Source of the DNA: Hygrophila difformis | Lineage: Eukaryota; Streptophyta; Magnoliopsida; Lamiales; Acanthaceae | DNA: 64,000 nt | Reading direction: 5' to 3' | Assembly: GCA_030278955.1 (NCBI GenBank) | Contig: JAOANR010000003.1 | Span: 17,817,050 to 17,881,049, forward strand | Shown here: in pieces, positions 41,381-54,200 of the stretch | How the letters are laid out: every line of letters starts with the position of its first letter | Numbering within the stretch: the stretch's first letter is position 1 | Translations under genes and position numbers: made by a program | Notes under the pieces: generated by a model | Seen by the model: the letters and a program-made list of their open reading frames with translations, nothing else | The model's database searches: none | What the model was told of the DNA's origin: nothing

Positions 41381-44300
41381 TGATGAAATTATTGGTTATA
41401 AAATCTTGTCTTTTGGACTATCTGTTGGCAATGAAATTTTGTAAAATTACCTTCCTCTGAACAATCCATCTATATTAGTATTAGTATATCTCAATGAACA
41501 GGAAATCCCGTCACAAAACTCTTAGGAACAGTGCGTAGGAACAGTAGCATAAACCCCTCCACAATGAACATAAACCCCTCCACAAATGAACAGTACAAAA
41601 TTTTCAAATTGTATTTTTGACCCTAAGCATCCAAAAAAAAAACACCACCACCGTCGCCAATTGAACCAGCGCTGCCCAAACCTCCCCGCGTCGAGCCTCC
41701 AACCACCCACGACGCTGCTGCTCCTCCTCCCTGAAGTATTTCGAATTTCAATATTGTCTTTCTAATTGATAAAGGGAACCTGAGTCTGTTAATCCTTTTT
41801 ATTCATCTCAGATTTTTAGAACTACCTGACAGAAGCCAGGTCTTCAAAAGGAAGAGATTTGTTCTCTCCATGGTTTTTGCTTTCCAGTTAGTTGTTCTCT
41901 CCCTGTATCGTAGGTTACTTCAGAAGCCCGACTCTTTTTGTACATTTACTTTTTGTTGTGGTTGATGCAAGCTGATTACTTCTACTTTTATTGGAAATGT
42001 GACTGAATTATATTTATTTTCTCAGGGGATCAGTCTGGAGCAGTGTGTATTAAATAGGCCAACTATTAGTTGAAGCAAACTCTGTATTTGTGTATTGTAG
42101 TGGGCTGCAATCCCTTTCTTTTTGTTGCTCCTTTAATTGGTTTGTTGTATTTCATGTTGCTTCATATTTGTGTTGGCAGATGGATATCAAACACAAAGCT
42201 GCCAATGCTTATGCTCGCTGATAATTGTTATAGAAAGAGTAATATCAGAGGTGTGTGTATTTTTTTAATAGCCATCTTTTCAACCTTCAATGTTTCTCTG
42301 GTCTTTAAATTTATCATATGTTAAAGATACATATTCATTTACTAGAACCTATTCCACAATAAGCATGCAACATGATTGTTTGTGGAATCTATACCAAATC
42401 TTGCTTATAATTTATGTGTCACAGTGGCTTAGCACCTTTTGAAGTATTTGCAAAATCAAGTGGAGCTGAGTAAAGCTCATTCAAGTTTTGAAGCTCTTGC
42501 CATAAGAGTGTAAAAAATTCAAGGAAATTTAGCATAATGTTTATAGAATTCTTTTCTTTGTTTTTGCTTCAGTTGAATTTCTTTCAATAAAGCTCACAGC
42601 AGTTAGCATGTTGTACGGTATCAAATTGAACATGGCTGCTATTGAGACAATGTAGGCATGCTCCTACAACATTAGACAAACTCATGGATTACTTGTGTGT
42701 GTTCGTCATTTGTCCCTAATTTGAAGTTGTTTTTATCTTTTTTCTTTTTTTGACACAGAACAAAGACATTTGGAGCAATTAAAGCCAAGAATGATGCAAG
42801 GCAAGGACTTACTCCTCTGCATTTTGGTCCAAGTTTTGGATGCTATCCTTAGCGGCCACATACTAGCTGAATACCCAATTTTATCCAGTACACAAGTTTT
42901 CTCTCCACTGCAAAGTTTCACTTGTTTTTATCCAGTTAAATAGAAATTTAATTTCTTTCATTTGAACACCTATTACATGCTCTTTCGTTTTTTTTTTTCC
43001 TTTTCCTTTTTCTTTCTTCATTTCTTTTTTATATATACATTTAGGGAAAATTGTGGTGGGAATAACATAGCAAATTCAGAGTTAATGGTTATCTTCATTC
43101 TTGGTGTCAAAATCATTATTATTGAAAGAGTAGATAATCATAGTTTTCAGATTAATGCATTACCTCTTCAAATTTCTGGGATATGAGTGTAGACTCTTGA
43201 TGAATGAGATAGAAATGAGTTGAGTTTGGTGGTGCAGTGGCAGTGCTTCACTAATTGAAATCAAGTTATTCAACTATAACCTTTGTCACCACACTAATTG
43301 TGAATTTGAAATATTGTCCTACTTTGTCAACCTGCATGCATCCCTTGACTAATGGCATCTTGGTAGACCACCCATGCTACTATGGTCTTTTTACTTTGTT
43401 TTGTTTCATTTGCAGGTTATGAATTTAATTGTTGATGTCAAAGGGAAAGTTGCAGTTATGGTGGGTACATTTCTAGAGTAAAGCTTGATCAGATTTTAGA
43501 GGATAAAAGAAAGATACATTTCTAGAGAACCCAAAAACCATTTATTATTTCCATTCTCATTGGCCTGAGGAGATTGTCGAGTGAAAATGTGTGGGTCGAA
43601 CTGATTATGCATCCCACAACTAATATACTACAAATGGCATTTTCTGGGAATCGTTTGGGTGCTGGCGGCCTGTAGGTGCTGGCACGTTCAAAAGTGATGG
43701 GTATGTGTATATGAAATGATGTGTGAGTAAAAAAGTGATGGATGGAGATTATGAATAAAAAACTAATAAAAAAATAAACTACCGCCTATAAGGCTTATAC
43801 ATCACTTTATAAAGGGCTACACATCATTTTTAGTGCTGGTCTGCACCTGCTGGCAATTGTTATGCCATTACAGAAACCGGATTGGCATTTTCTGTCTCCA
43901 CTTGATGTTTGGACATTGGATTAGTACCATGTGGTGCTAGAAAGTTGTACTGTAGTTGTGGGTCAATTAATAAAAATTCTTCCAGGATATGATGAGATAT
44001 GATGAGAGGGTGGTTCGACCCAAAATCCGTTGGACAATCTACATCTCCGAACAACTCATGTTCAATGATGGCATCCAGGCTTAAAATGTCATTGCGTTTT
44101 CCCATTTCTTTTTAATATATAAGAAAGACATTTACTTTTAGGAATATCATCATAAAGTTTCTGTCATATTTCAGGGCACAGCCTCTGAACTAGGTGGAAC
44201 CTTAGAAGTTATCCTTTCTTAATCTTGGGTGCTGCAGAGGTCAGTTTTTTTTTTTTTCCTGAAGGATACTAATAGGCATGTCTTGATCTTGAAGACATGC

Positions 44301-45025
44301 ATAAGCACTTTTAATAGAATTCACTAACATCATTTTTAAGAACTCCAGATATCTTTATATTCAAAAATTGATAGAGAAGAAACTGTTGTTAATGTTAGCT
44401 GAAAGCTTTTTACGTAGGTTTCTTTGTATTGTTCCTACAGTTATATGATTTGGCATAGTGATCTGCTTTGGTTTTCTAAATGGCATGTGCGCAGGCACAT
44501 AAACAACTTTTGCAAGCCATATGGATCAAGGAATAGTAGAACAACTTTTCATAAGGTAGATTTGTTTTAATTAATAATGTTTTGGGAATGGTGATTGCTT
44601 GGTTCGCTTTCGGAAATTTAAGCATTTGATATCGCTGGAATTGAGTATTTTGATTTCTTCATACGTTTAGAATTTTCAGTTCTACTATGTGAACTCCAAT
44701 TGCTTTGATTGTTAAGATATGTATTCATAGGAGATCGAGTGATCGAGGCTGGAGGATTTTTTTATAGATATTGTAACCTTTTCCTTGTGATACTATTAAT
44801 ATCAGTGAAATTTTTGTGCACGAAGGAGAATGAATGGGTTGAGTTACTGTGGGAGAATGGCCAAATTAAGATGTATATTTAGTCCATCAGGGTTACTAGA
44901 AGAGGCTCTATTCTTGATGGTTTACCATGTATCTAGCACGAATAGAGCCTGTGATATTGCAGTAGGGTATGCCTCAGCAACAAGGGTTGGGAAATTATGT
45001 GGAGTTCAAACGATCTTGGATGATA
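41381..45025. other. long stretch with no recognisable gene
   Basis: About 70 bp of shared 3' flank is followed by AT-rich sequence with T-rich tracts and scattered short open frames. A GC-richer segment at 41640-41735 and short exon-like pieces near 42755-42830 and 43412-43470 (the latter preceded by TTTGCAG) could belong to an intron-rich gene, but no protein family is recognisable and no coherent frame emerges. A minus-strand open frame of 81 codons at 43860-44105 is also unrecognised. Confidence 0.5.
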
Positions 45026-45482
45026 TGTTGGAATATTACTGGCTCACATTTAATAATTAATTGATTTTGGCATTAAAGCCTACCTTTGATGATGGGGTGT
45101 GGAATGAAATAGCCTAAATTGGAGTTTAAAAATTAACTCCCCAATCCTGGCCAAATTAAAGGTTATACCGTTATATTAAGTAGAATGGAGTCAAAGCTAC
45201 ATTAAAAACCAAGTGGTGGACTCCCCTCTACATACAGCAAATAATCACTTCAAGAGAGAGAGTGAGGGAGAACGGTTGAACATACTACTTCTCCTAATCA
45301 TCAAGGAGAGTGAAAAGGAAAGGCCAAGGAGAGGAAAATCCATAGTTGATAGCAGAACGAGGTGTTTTAGCAAGCAGTGGATGCAGGTAAGTAACTAATT
45401 ATAAAGTTCTTAAATTGTATGTGTAGAAACATAAATTCACAATTTCCTAGGCATTATATTTATCGGTATAGAAATTCTTTCA
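45026..45482 (+). mobile_element. Ty1/copia LTR A (plus strand)
   Basis: It starts TGTTGGAATATT and ends TTCTTTCA, and is followed two bases later by a Met-tRNA primer site, so it is a 5' LTR. It is homologous, in inverted orientation, to the LTR at 59487-59964. No second copy on the plus strand is in the window, and the preceding five bases TGATA are only a candidate duplication. Confidence 0.88.
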
Positions 45483-45902
45483 AGTGGTATCAGAGCGAGG
45501 TTTAGTGAATTCTTGTTTCTCATGTCGATCTACGTATTAAATCAGTTATTAAAATAATCATATCTGCACAAAATTTGAATGGATAATTTTGCAGATATAA
45601 TATGGTTGCCTTAGAATTTCTTTGCATCAGATTTATTTATATTCCTAGAACTTGGTAATTTTAATTTGATATGATGTAGTATTTTCGGATTATGGATCTT
45701 GAATTATGAGTTATCTGTCTTGCAAGTGGTATTGATGGTTCTTGAATTATGGATCAATTTTCAATAATTACATGTGGGCCCGGATTAATTATGAAGAGCA
45801 AGTGTCGGGATTTTTTTTTTATTATTTTTTTTATATAATGTGAAAAAATGACAAATGACTTTAATAGCATGTGGGTTTAGGGAAGTATGGACTTGTGCGA
45901 CT

Positions 45903-45946
<44 letters not shown>

Positions 45947-46146
45947 TATGTGTGGTACAAGTTTTGTCTTCTTGAAATTAAAGGACTGTAGATTCAGTGA
46001 CTGAACTTGTATAGTCATCATTGTGCACAGGAATGATATATTGCAGTGTTGTGATTGATTATAAATGCTTGTCATTGTCCACATTTTGGTTAAAGTGTTT
46101 TTTATTCCAATGTTTATATACTAATTATCGGTTCATATGAACAGCC
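45483..46146 (+). mobile_element. primer-binding site and leader of copia A
   Basis: TGGTATCAGAGC at 45485-45496 complements initiator Met-tRNA. About 650 bp of leader-like AT-rich sequence follows, including a run of about 38 T residues at 45906-45943. No gag start is visible before the sequence meets the LTR end of copia B at 46147, so the body of A is interrupted or missing. Confidence 0.75.
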
Positions 46147-46170
46147 TGAAAGAATTTCTATACCGATAAA
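46147..46170 (-). mobile_element. terminal 24 bp of copia B 3' LTR (left of MULE)
   Basis: Reads TGAAAGAATTTCTATACCGA onward, the complement of the last bases of the copia LTR. The remaining LTR is at 59487-59964, so the MULE insertion split it. Confidence 0.85.
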
Positions 46171-46345
46171 GAAGTAATATACGACAGTACCCTGTCAGGT
46201 GCCTGCAACTATCTTTTTTGACCGCCGACAAAAAACCTATACTTTTATGCCCGAAAAGTCAAAAACGACCCTGGGTCGACAATGGGGTCGACGTCGACCC
46301 CGGTTTAACAAGTCGAACCCGAGTTTAATTAATAATGTGGATTAG
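46171..46345. repeat. left terminal inverted repeat of the MULE
   Basis: Matches 59305-59476 in inverted orientation, including CTTTTTTGACCGCCGACAAA, the GGGTCGAC-type motifs and the AAGTCGAACCCG motif. GTCGAC palindromes recur inside. Confidence 0.9.
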
Positions 46346-46439
46346 GGAGGCGGGGTCGTGTGTCATGGTGGACCCCGGGTTTCCGAAGTCGACCCACGAC
46401 CCCGGGGAAAGAAGTCGAACCCGGGCTTTTATTTTTATT

Positions 46440-47240
46440 TTTATTTTTTTTTGCGTGTGGGCTTAATTAATAAGTACTCCTTCTTACTACTTATTATTTT
46501 TTATTATTTATGAATTATTATTATAATTAAATTGTATAATTATTATCAATAATAAATTTTAATAAATAGTATTAAAAAAAATATTATAATATTAAGAAAT
46601 TATTTATTATTTATTATGAATTATTATTATAATTAAATTTGAACAATTATTATCAATAATAAATAGTAAGAAATATTATAGTATAAATAATTTTACAATA
46701 ATTTGAATATTTAAACTGACGATTTATTAAATGTAATGCTAATATATTATTTTACAATTATAATAAATATTCAGATTTTTTTATAAATTTTTTTTAAAAA
46801 GTATTAAACAATATGTATTATTATCAAAGGTGGAATTAGTATCTAGTGTAAAAATAATTATTACAAATATTAATAATTTGATAAATTAATAATTTAATAA
46901 TAGTAAAAATTAATTTGACTATTTATTACTTTCATTTTAATCCAATGATATTTATTATTATTATTTTAATTAATACTCTTAAAATGACAATATTTATTGT
47001 ATTATAATTAATGAAGTATTATGGAAATATAATTATTTTAATTTTCCGTCTACAAATATTATAAAATCTATTATAACAAAATAATAATAATAAGTTTTAT
47101 TTATTATTAATATTACATTATTATTATTATTAATATTATTATTATTATCATTATTATTAATATTCTTTTACTATTGATTGTAGAATAATTATTATAATGT
47201 ATTTATAGGTGAAGAAATAGTCAAACCTTTTTAATAGTAA
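46440..47240. repeat. AT-rich trinucleotide desert (left)
   Basis: Almost entirely A and T with frequent TAA/ATT runs. No coding signal. Confidence 0.85.
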
Positions 47241-47242
47241 TA

Positions 47243-47565
47243 AAATATTAATAATAATGATAATAATTATTCCATTGCAGTGCACCCGCGCCGACGAGTC
47301 GAACACCATCACCATGGGTGCCTACTCTTACGTCTCGGAGCTCTGGAAGAAGAAGCAATCCGATGTCATGCGCTTCATACTTGGGGTTCGTTGTTGGGAG
47401 TATCGTCAGATTCCCGCCGGCGTCCGCGTCACCCACCCTACTCGCCCCGACAAGGCAAGACGCCTCGGCTACAGGGCAAAAGAGGGGTATGTGGTTTACC
47501 GTGTCCGTGTTAGACCCGTCGGCGCTGGTGCACGGGAATGGAATAATTATTATCATTATTATTAA
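47243..47565 (+). pseudogene. RPL15: captured fragment of ribosomal protein eL15 (RPL15)
   Basis: From the ATG at 47314 the frame reads [20 protein letters not shown], then RCWEYRQ and [20 protein letters not shown], ending near VYRVRVR. This is the N-terminal third (about 67 residues) of the large-subunit ribosomal protein eL15, including some 5' leader. The downstream two thirds are absent. A 41-bp inverted repeat brackets the fragment (47243-47284 and 47530-47567), and a further direct repeat flanks that. Some positions differ from the usual conserved residues, so it is not a recent copy. It is a transduplicated gene fragment of the Pack-MULE kind. Confidence 0.88.
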
Positions 47566-47889
47566 TATTCTTTTACTATTGTTTGTAGAATAATTATTAT
47601 AATGTATTTTTAGTTTTAATACTAAAAATTTAAATATTAATATTAATATAAATATTAAAATTATACATTATTATTATTAATTTAATAATAGCAAAAATTA
47701 TTTTGACTATATTTATTACTTTCTCTTTTGTTATAATAATAAATATCTTTGATTAATAATTTTCTCTAATAATATTGTAACAAACATAAAATAATTGTAA
47801 TTATGAAAGGCGTCGTGTATGCCCAAATTTCAATTTGCCGCCACCCCATCCACCATCCCCTCCAGCTCTTTGAATCTGCAAGGCCATAC

Positions 47890-48295
47890 TGAATGTCCCG
47901 AGAGGAGTAATATTTGGAATGTCATAGTCAGCACATTCTTCATGATGCAGTTATTGTGCTTCCAATGACGGTCCTTACCAATGCCGCCCATGCCAAATGT
48001 TGTATTTTCCAATACCTTCCAATTCCTGATTCGGACAAAATTGATAGGCCATACTCAATGTTCCCGAAAGGAGTAATTTTTTTAATGTCATGACCGCAAC
48101 ATTAACGTTGATGTTGTGATCGTGGTTACTGTTGATGCATGCCCAGTGTTCCACAACAGCAACATTCACCCTGATGTGGCGCTTGTGATTCCGAATGTGG
48201 CACTCTTACCTATACCTCCCATTCCCCTGAAATGAAACTGCCGACTTACAACACTAACCTGCAGTTAAGCATCCAGAATATATAAATCATTAGAT

Positions 48296-48362
<67 letters not shown>

Positions 48363-50430
48363 GGGTGAATAATAATAATAATAATAATAAACCATTAGAT
48401 TTGTTATGTGAAAAACTGTAAAATTACCTCCAGTGAATAATTGTTGGGAATTCATCCTAGTAGCTCAATTTAACTCCCTTCGTTGATTACTCTCTGCAGC
48501 CTTCTGCACCATATGCAACCGAAATAAATGGTGCTATCTACGGTGCTGGTGGCTATGATGGGGACTGCAGAATTTTATCCTCTCGGAAAGCCGATTCTTC
48601 AAGCTCTGTGATGTAAGATTTGAGCTTGATGCATGGCCAGTGTTTAACCTGTCGCAACACGACCTATGTGGGACAGGCTATACTCATGCTACACGAAAGG
48701 AGTAATATTTGGAATGTCACGATCACTACATTCATCCTGATGTAGTGATTGTGCTTCCAATTAGGGTCATTACCAATGCCGCCCATTCCAAATACATCCA
48801 AATTGAAGTTGAACACCAAAACCCTCATGTTTTCTCCAGCCACTGAAGTTGAACACCAAAACCCTGAATTGGAGGAGTCTTCTCAAATTGAAAGAGATTT
48901 GGAAGTGCATATCAGATGCATGGACATAGGGTCTTTAATAGAGTTGCCCAAGATTCAGGTGCCGTTTTGTCCTCCATCTCCATACCACCCACCAAGGCTT
49001 GCCCCTCTGAATGTTCTACGGTCCTAGTGCACCCGCTCCCATTTTGACCGCTGAACAATGGGAGGTGGATCGAACCGTCGTCATTACCAATGCCGCCCAG
49101 GCCAATGTTTGTTGTTACAAACGTGGCGACCATGTCGTCTGCTCTTGTATTTGGGCAATACCTACAAGTAAACATTACAAAATAATATTAATAACGGCGA
49201 TCAATACATTTTTGTAAAGTTAATGCTAATAATATGAATAGTAATAATGAAATTAATACGACTAATACCACTCTGGCCGCCTGAGTTTATATTGTGATCA
49301 ATCCGCTGCTATCCTTTTCCCATGGCATCTCGCATTGGCCACTGAACCGCCCAATTTCCTTTGGAATGTCGTGTATGCCCAATTTTCAACTTGCCGCCTC
49401 CCCATCCACTATCTTCGGCAGCTCCTTGTATTCATAGGTCATTCTCAACATTCCGAAAGGAGCAATATTCGGAATGTGACGACCGCAGCATTCACCCTGC
49501 TGCGACGCTTGTGATTCCGAACGTGACACTCTTACCTATACCTCCCATTCCCCTGAAGTGGAACTGCGAAATGTCGATGTCCCATGTGGCAAAATTCACC
49601 CAATCTCCGAAATGACCTACAGTTATCATAGCAAACATTGTGCACAATATGATATTAGTACGCGGCCAAATAATAATAATAATAATAACAGTTAAGAAGA
49701 CGCGCGCTAATTTTCTTTATCCAAAGGACATACTTATTTCTAGGTGGACACCACGCTAATGCTTGCCCCTCCGAGTGTGGTCATTGTGGACCTTCCACGG
49801 GGATAATGCCGACTTTAATTTTTCCTTCATGTCACCCCGATTGTATTTTCCAATACCTCCCATACCAACTGAAATGGATGTACGAACTTGCAACAGTAAC
49901 CTGTAGTTGAACATACATAATATCTAAGCTAATAGGCTTACTAATAATAGTAAAAACTGTGAACGAATCAGTACCACAATAACGATAATAATAATAATAA
50001 TTTACTTTAAGAATAGTAATTACTGTTGTACCCATTGCAATTCTTCTCCCTATGTTCAACCTCTCTCAACCTCCCTAAACGGAAGGAGTAATATTTGGAA
50101 TGTCGACTCATAGTGTTTCTTCTCCCGATGCCCCTTTATTATGTCGGGCCATAGTGTTTCTTCTCCCTATGCTCAACCTCTCTCAGCCGACTGCTCTCTT
50201 TCCTCCATCTCCCTATTCCCAACCGTTTCATGAGTTCTACGGCTCCCGGTACACGCGTTGCCAAATCTATCTCTAGAATAATTTTCTGAACGGACATTAC
50301 CAATGCCGCCCAGACCAAGTGTGACGCGTGTGAGTCGAAGTGTAGCCATTACCAATGCCGCCCAGGCCAATGTTGTCTTTTCGAATGCCGCTCATGTCCA
50401 ATTGTTGTATTTGGACAATACCTACAGGTA
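47890..50430. repeat. family of irregular internal repeats of the MULE
   Basis: At least five copies of a roughly 100-bp unit containing two anchors, AGGAGTAATATTTGGAATGT (near 47905, 48065, 48697, 49455, 50083) and ACCAATGCCGCCCA (near 47978, 48768, 49085, 50289, 50348). Spacing is irregular and copies are diverged. A third anchor, TACCTATACCTCCCATTCCC, recurs near 48210 and 49537. No coding sense is evident. Confidence 0.75.
48298..48390. repeat. (TAA)n microsatellite
   Basis: Two adjacent runs of AAT/TAA trinucleotides separated by GGGTG, about 90 bp in total. Confidence 0.95.
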
Positions 50431-50939
50431 AACATTACAAAATATTATTAATAATGGCGATCTAAAAAATTTAATTAATATTAATGCTAATAATATGAAT
50501 AGTAATAATACGAAATCAGTCACAATAAATTATTGATAATATTATTATCAATATTATCAATAATTATCAATAATTATTAAAAAAAATTAACCATTATTAT
50601 CGGTAATGGTAACTTATTACCATTATTGATAATGGTAAATTAATACTCATAATTTACCATTATTCAATTTATAACAAATTAGTATAATCAATTTACAAAT
50701 TTAACAAATAATTATTATGCTAACGAATAACACATAAATTTAATCAATTACAATTTATTAACAATTAAATTTATTAATAATTATTAACAAAATAAGTATA
50801 TTAACAAGTTAATAAATGAAGAAATTTAAATGATTTAAAAACACCCCAAAAAATTTAAATTTAATCAATTAAATGTTTGATTAACAATTAAATTTTAAAA
50901 ACGCTTTAATTAATAATATAATTTGAAAATAAAATAATG

Positions 50940-51120
50940 AGGACGTGGGCGGGAACCCAAGCGCGGACGCCCAGGGCAGGATCGAGCTCGCACCCACTGA
51001 GTCGACGTCGAACCGCGGGTTCGAGCTCGATCCTGGCGGGTCGACGTCGACCCGCTTTAAGTAAACCCTGGGGCCGACTTGTTTTATTAGGAATTCCTAA
51101 GTCGACCCCCCCCCCACCGA
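50940..51120. promoter_or_regulatory. GTCGAC-rich segment upstream of the Ulp1-like gene
   Basis: Contains repeated GTCGACGTCGA and TCGACCC motifs in a style very like the interior of the terminal inverted repeats, ending about 90 bp before the first ATG at 51209. It is preceded by a long AT-rich stretch. This suggests a promoter region related to, or derived from, the element ends. Confidence 0.5.
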
Positions 51121-51208
51121 CTCACGCTCTCTCTCTCACTCTCTCCGGCGATTTTTTGGGTGATTTTAACGGCGACGGTTGCGGCGGCGGCAGGGGGATT
51201 TCTGGACG

Positions 51209-54200
51209 ATGGACGGCGAGGATGCGGGGGGTGACCTTTCTCGGTGGTTTGTTGTGGAGGACGAGGATGCGGGGGTGCATCCGCTAGACGCACTCGGCGG
51301 CGATGGAGGCTTAAGCGGCGTCAATGTCGACGCCGCCGGAGATAGAACGGCCGCCGGGCCGGAGGAGCAACGCCCGGCGGAGGCAGTGGGGCCGTCCGGC
51401 CACGACCCCGCCAAGGTTAGCCCTTTTTTTTTGTTTTTGTTTAATTATAGCTTTATTTGTTGAATCTCAATATTTAATTGTTTAAATATTATAATGGTTG
51501 TTGAACACGGTCCATTATCGATTGTTGAATTTGTAATGGTTGTTTAAACTAGTAGATTACTCTTAGTTTACTCGTTCATTTAAAATCGTAGATTCGTCTA
51601 ATTGTTTAATCTCTATAATTCATTGTTTAATTTTGTACCCTACGCTGTACACATTATTGATTTTTGTTAAATATTGGTTGTTGCAAATTTTTAACCCTAA
51701 CAGCTTTAAACACTAATCACTGAACCGTAAACCTTTAGGCCATAAACATTATTATAATATTATTAATTATTATATTATCAAATGTAATATTATTGTTAAT
51801 TCGAAAATAATACTAAATATTATAATATTACACACTATGAAATAATTAACCCTTAAAACCTTGTAATTTTGAACCCTAAACCCTTAAAACCCTTACATAC
51901 CCTAAACCCTTTAAACCCTAACATGTAAATCCTTTAATTAATAATTATATAATATTATTGTTAATTCGAAAATAATACTAAATATTATAATATTACACAC
52001 TATCAAATATTTAACCCTTTAAACCCTTGTAATTTTGAACCCTGAACCCTTAAAACCCTTACATACCCTAAACCCTTTAAACCCTAACATGTAAATCCTT
52101 TAATTAATAATTATTATAATATTATTGTTAATTCGAAAATAATACTAAATATTATAATATTACACACTATCAAATATTTAACCCTTTAAACCCTTGTAAT
52201 TTTGAACCCTGAACCCTTAAAACCCTTACATACCCTAAACCCTTTAAACCCTAACATGTAAATCCTTTAATTAATAATTATTATAATATTATTGTTAATT
52301 CGAAAATAATACTAAATATTATAATATTACACACTATCAAATATTTAACCCTTTAAACCCTTGTAATTTTGAACCCTGAACCCTTAAAACCCTTACATAC
52401 CCTAAACCCTTTAAACCCTAACATGTAAATCCTTTAATTAATAATTATTATAATATTATTGTTAATTCGAAAATAATACTAAATATTATAATATTACACA
52501 CTATCAAATATTTAACCCTTTAAACCCTTGTAATTTTGAACCCTGAACCCTTAAAACCCTTACATACCCTAAACCCTTTAAACCCTAACATGTAAATCCT
52601 TTAATTAATAATTATTATAATATTATTGTTAATTCGAAAATAATACTAAATATTATAATATTACACACTATCAAATATTTAACCCTTTAAACCCTTGTAA
52701 TTTTGAACCCTGAACCCTTAAAACCCTTACATACCCTAAACCCTTTAAACCCTAACACGTAAATCCTTTAATTAATAATTATTATAATATTATTGTTAAT
52801 TCGAAAATAATATTAAATATTATAATATTACCCACTATCAAATATTTAACCCTTTAAACCCTTATAATTTTGAACCCTGAACCCTTAAAACCCTTACATA
52901 CCCTAAACCCTTTAAACCCTAACATGTAAATCCTTTAATTAATAATTATATAATATTATTGTTAATTCGAAAATAATAAATATGAGTATAATATTACACA
53001 CTATCAAATATTTAACCCTTTAAACCCTTGTAATTTTGAACCCTAAACCCTAAACCTTAAATATGAAACTATTAACCATTACTAAAGGAGGTTCTTAATC
53101 ATTTTATAAACATTAGGGAGATTGGTGGTTCGTGAGACCCAAGTGCCAAAATTCGTCCCCGCATTTGTTGTTATACACACGGCAGGCGACTGTTGTCCCC
53201 CTGATACAGAGCGTACTTGAGGAGGCGGATCCTGAGGGGTTGGCGGAGCTGCGGGGATCATGTTTGGGACACTATTTTCGCCCTGATTGGTGGCGTGGGT
53301 CTGTTTCTGGCCTTGCGCTGAACGAGCTTTTAGCGCGCGAGGTTGTATTCCATGAGCCGGTTGCCGACCAGATCTGGACCACGGGGAGTGATGATTTCAT
53401 AACCTTCAGGGTGGGCGACACATTCATTCAGTATGGGCGACAGCAGCATGCCATGTATACGGGACTCCGGTTTTCTCCGACTACGGATGTCGACATTTCT
53501 GGGCGTGTGTCGCTTCCATCGGATAGCGTTCGAATGCGGTACCGCCAGCTATTTAAGGCGAAGATACCGGTGTGGAGGAGACAGTTTGAGAAGGAGCAGG
53601 CGTTCAGGTACAACTTCTAATCACAATTTGATATAATAAGTATAAATTTCCTAACATGTATATGTTGTTCAGAGAAAGAAAAATATACTCCCTCCCTGAT
53701 AGTAAACTTGTCCTTTTCCCGTCAGGGACCGGCCGGGCGATGTTCTGAAGGTTGCGAGGGTGCTGACCGCGTTCCATCTGGTGTTTGGGCATGATCCGCG
53801 AGCACGCCAGCCGGAGGATTGGATGTGGCGGTTGGTAGAGGACACAGAGGCATGGGTGTAAGCCTTCTTGGGGGTCCACAGCACACTGGACCGAGTTAGA
53901 CGAGGTATGTGGAATACATGTTTGGGTATCTTTGTCGTTAGTGATAAAATAACTCGCCCTAACATTGTACCACGTCTTCTTGTTGCCCGTACAGGTTATA
54001 TGTCCGTACAACCCAGGGGGTCACTGGGCCATCGTACGGTTGCGGTTCAAGGACCGGCTCATTGTCCTGCACGACAGTCTAGTCGCGGTCCGTGGTTTAC
54101 ACCCCGAGAGAGAGACTGACCGCCTTCAGAAGATGTGGCCATTGCAAAAGATAATGCCGGAGTTGTTAGGCCGCACTGGTTGCTATGGACCGGCTTTCGA

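Noticed and set aside
43640..43860. Possible MITE with GGTGCTGGC-rich ends
   Set aside because: The ends are similar in composition but do not form a clear inverted repeat, and no target duplication was found.
41500..45000. Intron-rich host gene
   Set aside because: Some exon-like pieces and a TTTGCAG acceptor-like site exist, but no family or continuous frame could be assembled.
47248..47556. Minus-strand open frame opposite the eL15 fragment
   Set aside because: The plus-strand frame is clearly eL15; the other frame is its shadow.
47890..50430. GMGGIGK-like strings on the minus strand as NLR P-loops
   Set aside because: They arise from the repeated ACCAATGCCGCCCA anchor; no kinase-2, GLPL or other NB-ARC motifs follow and frames are short.
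51795..53060. Interstitial telomere
   Set aside because: CCCTAAACCC strings occur only as part of a 167-bp unit inside an intron, not as an uninterrupted telomeric array.
51795..53060. CRISPR-like array
   Set aside because: The units are contiguous with no unique spacers, and the context is a plant transposon.
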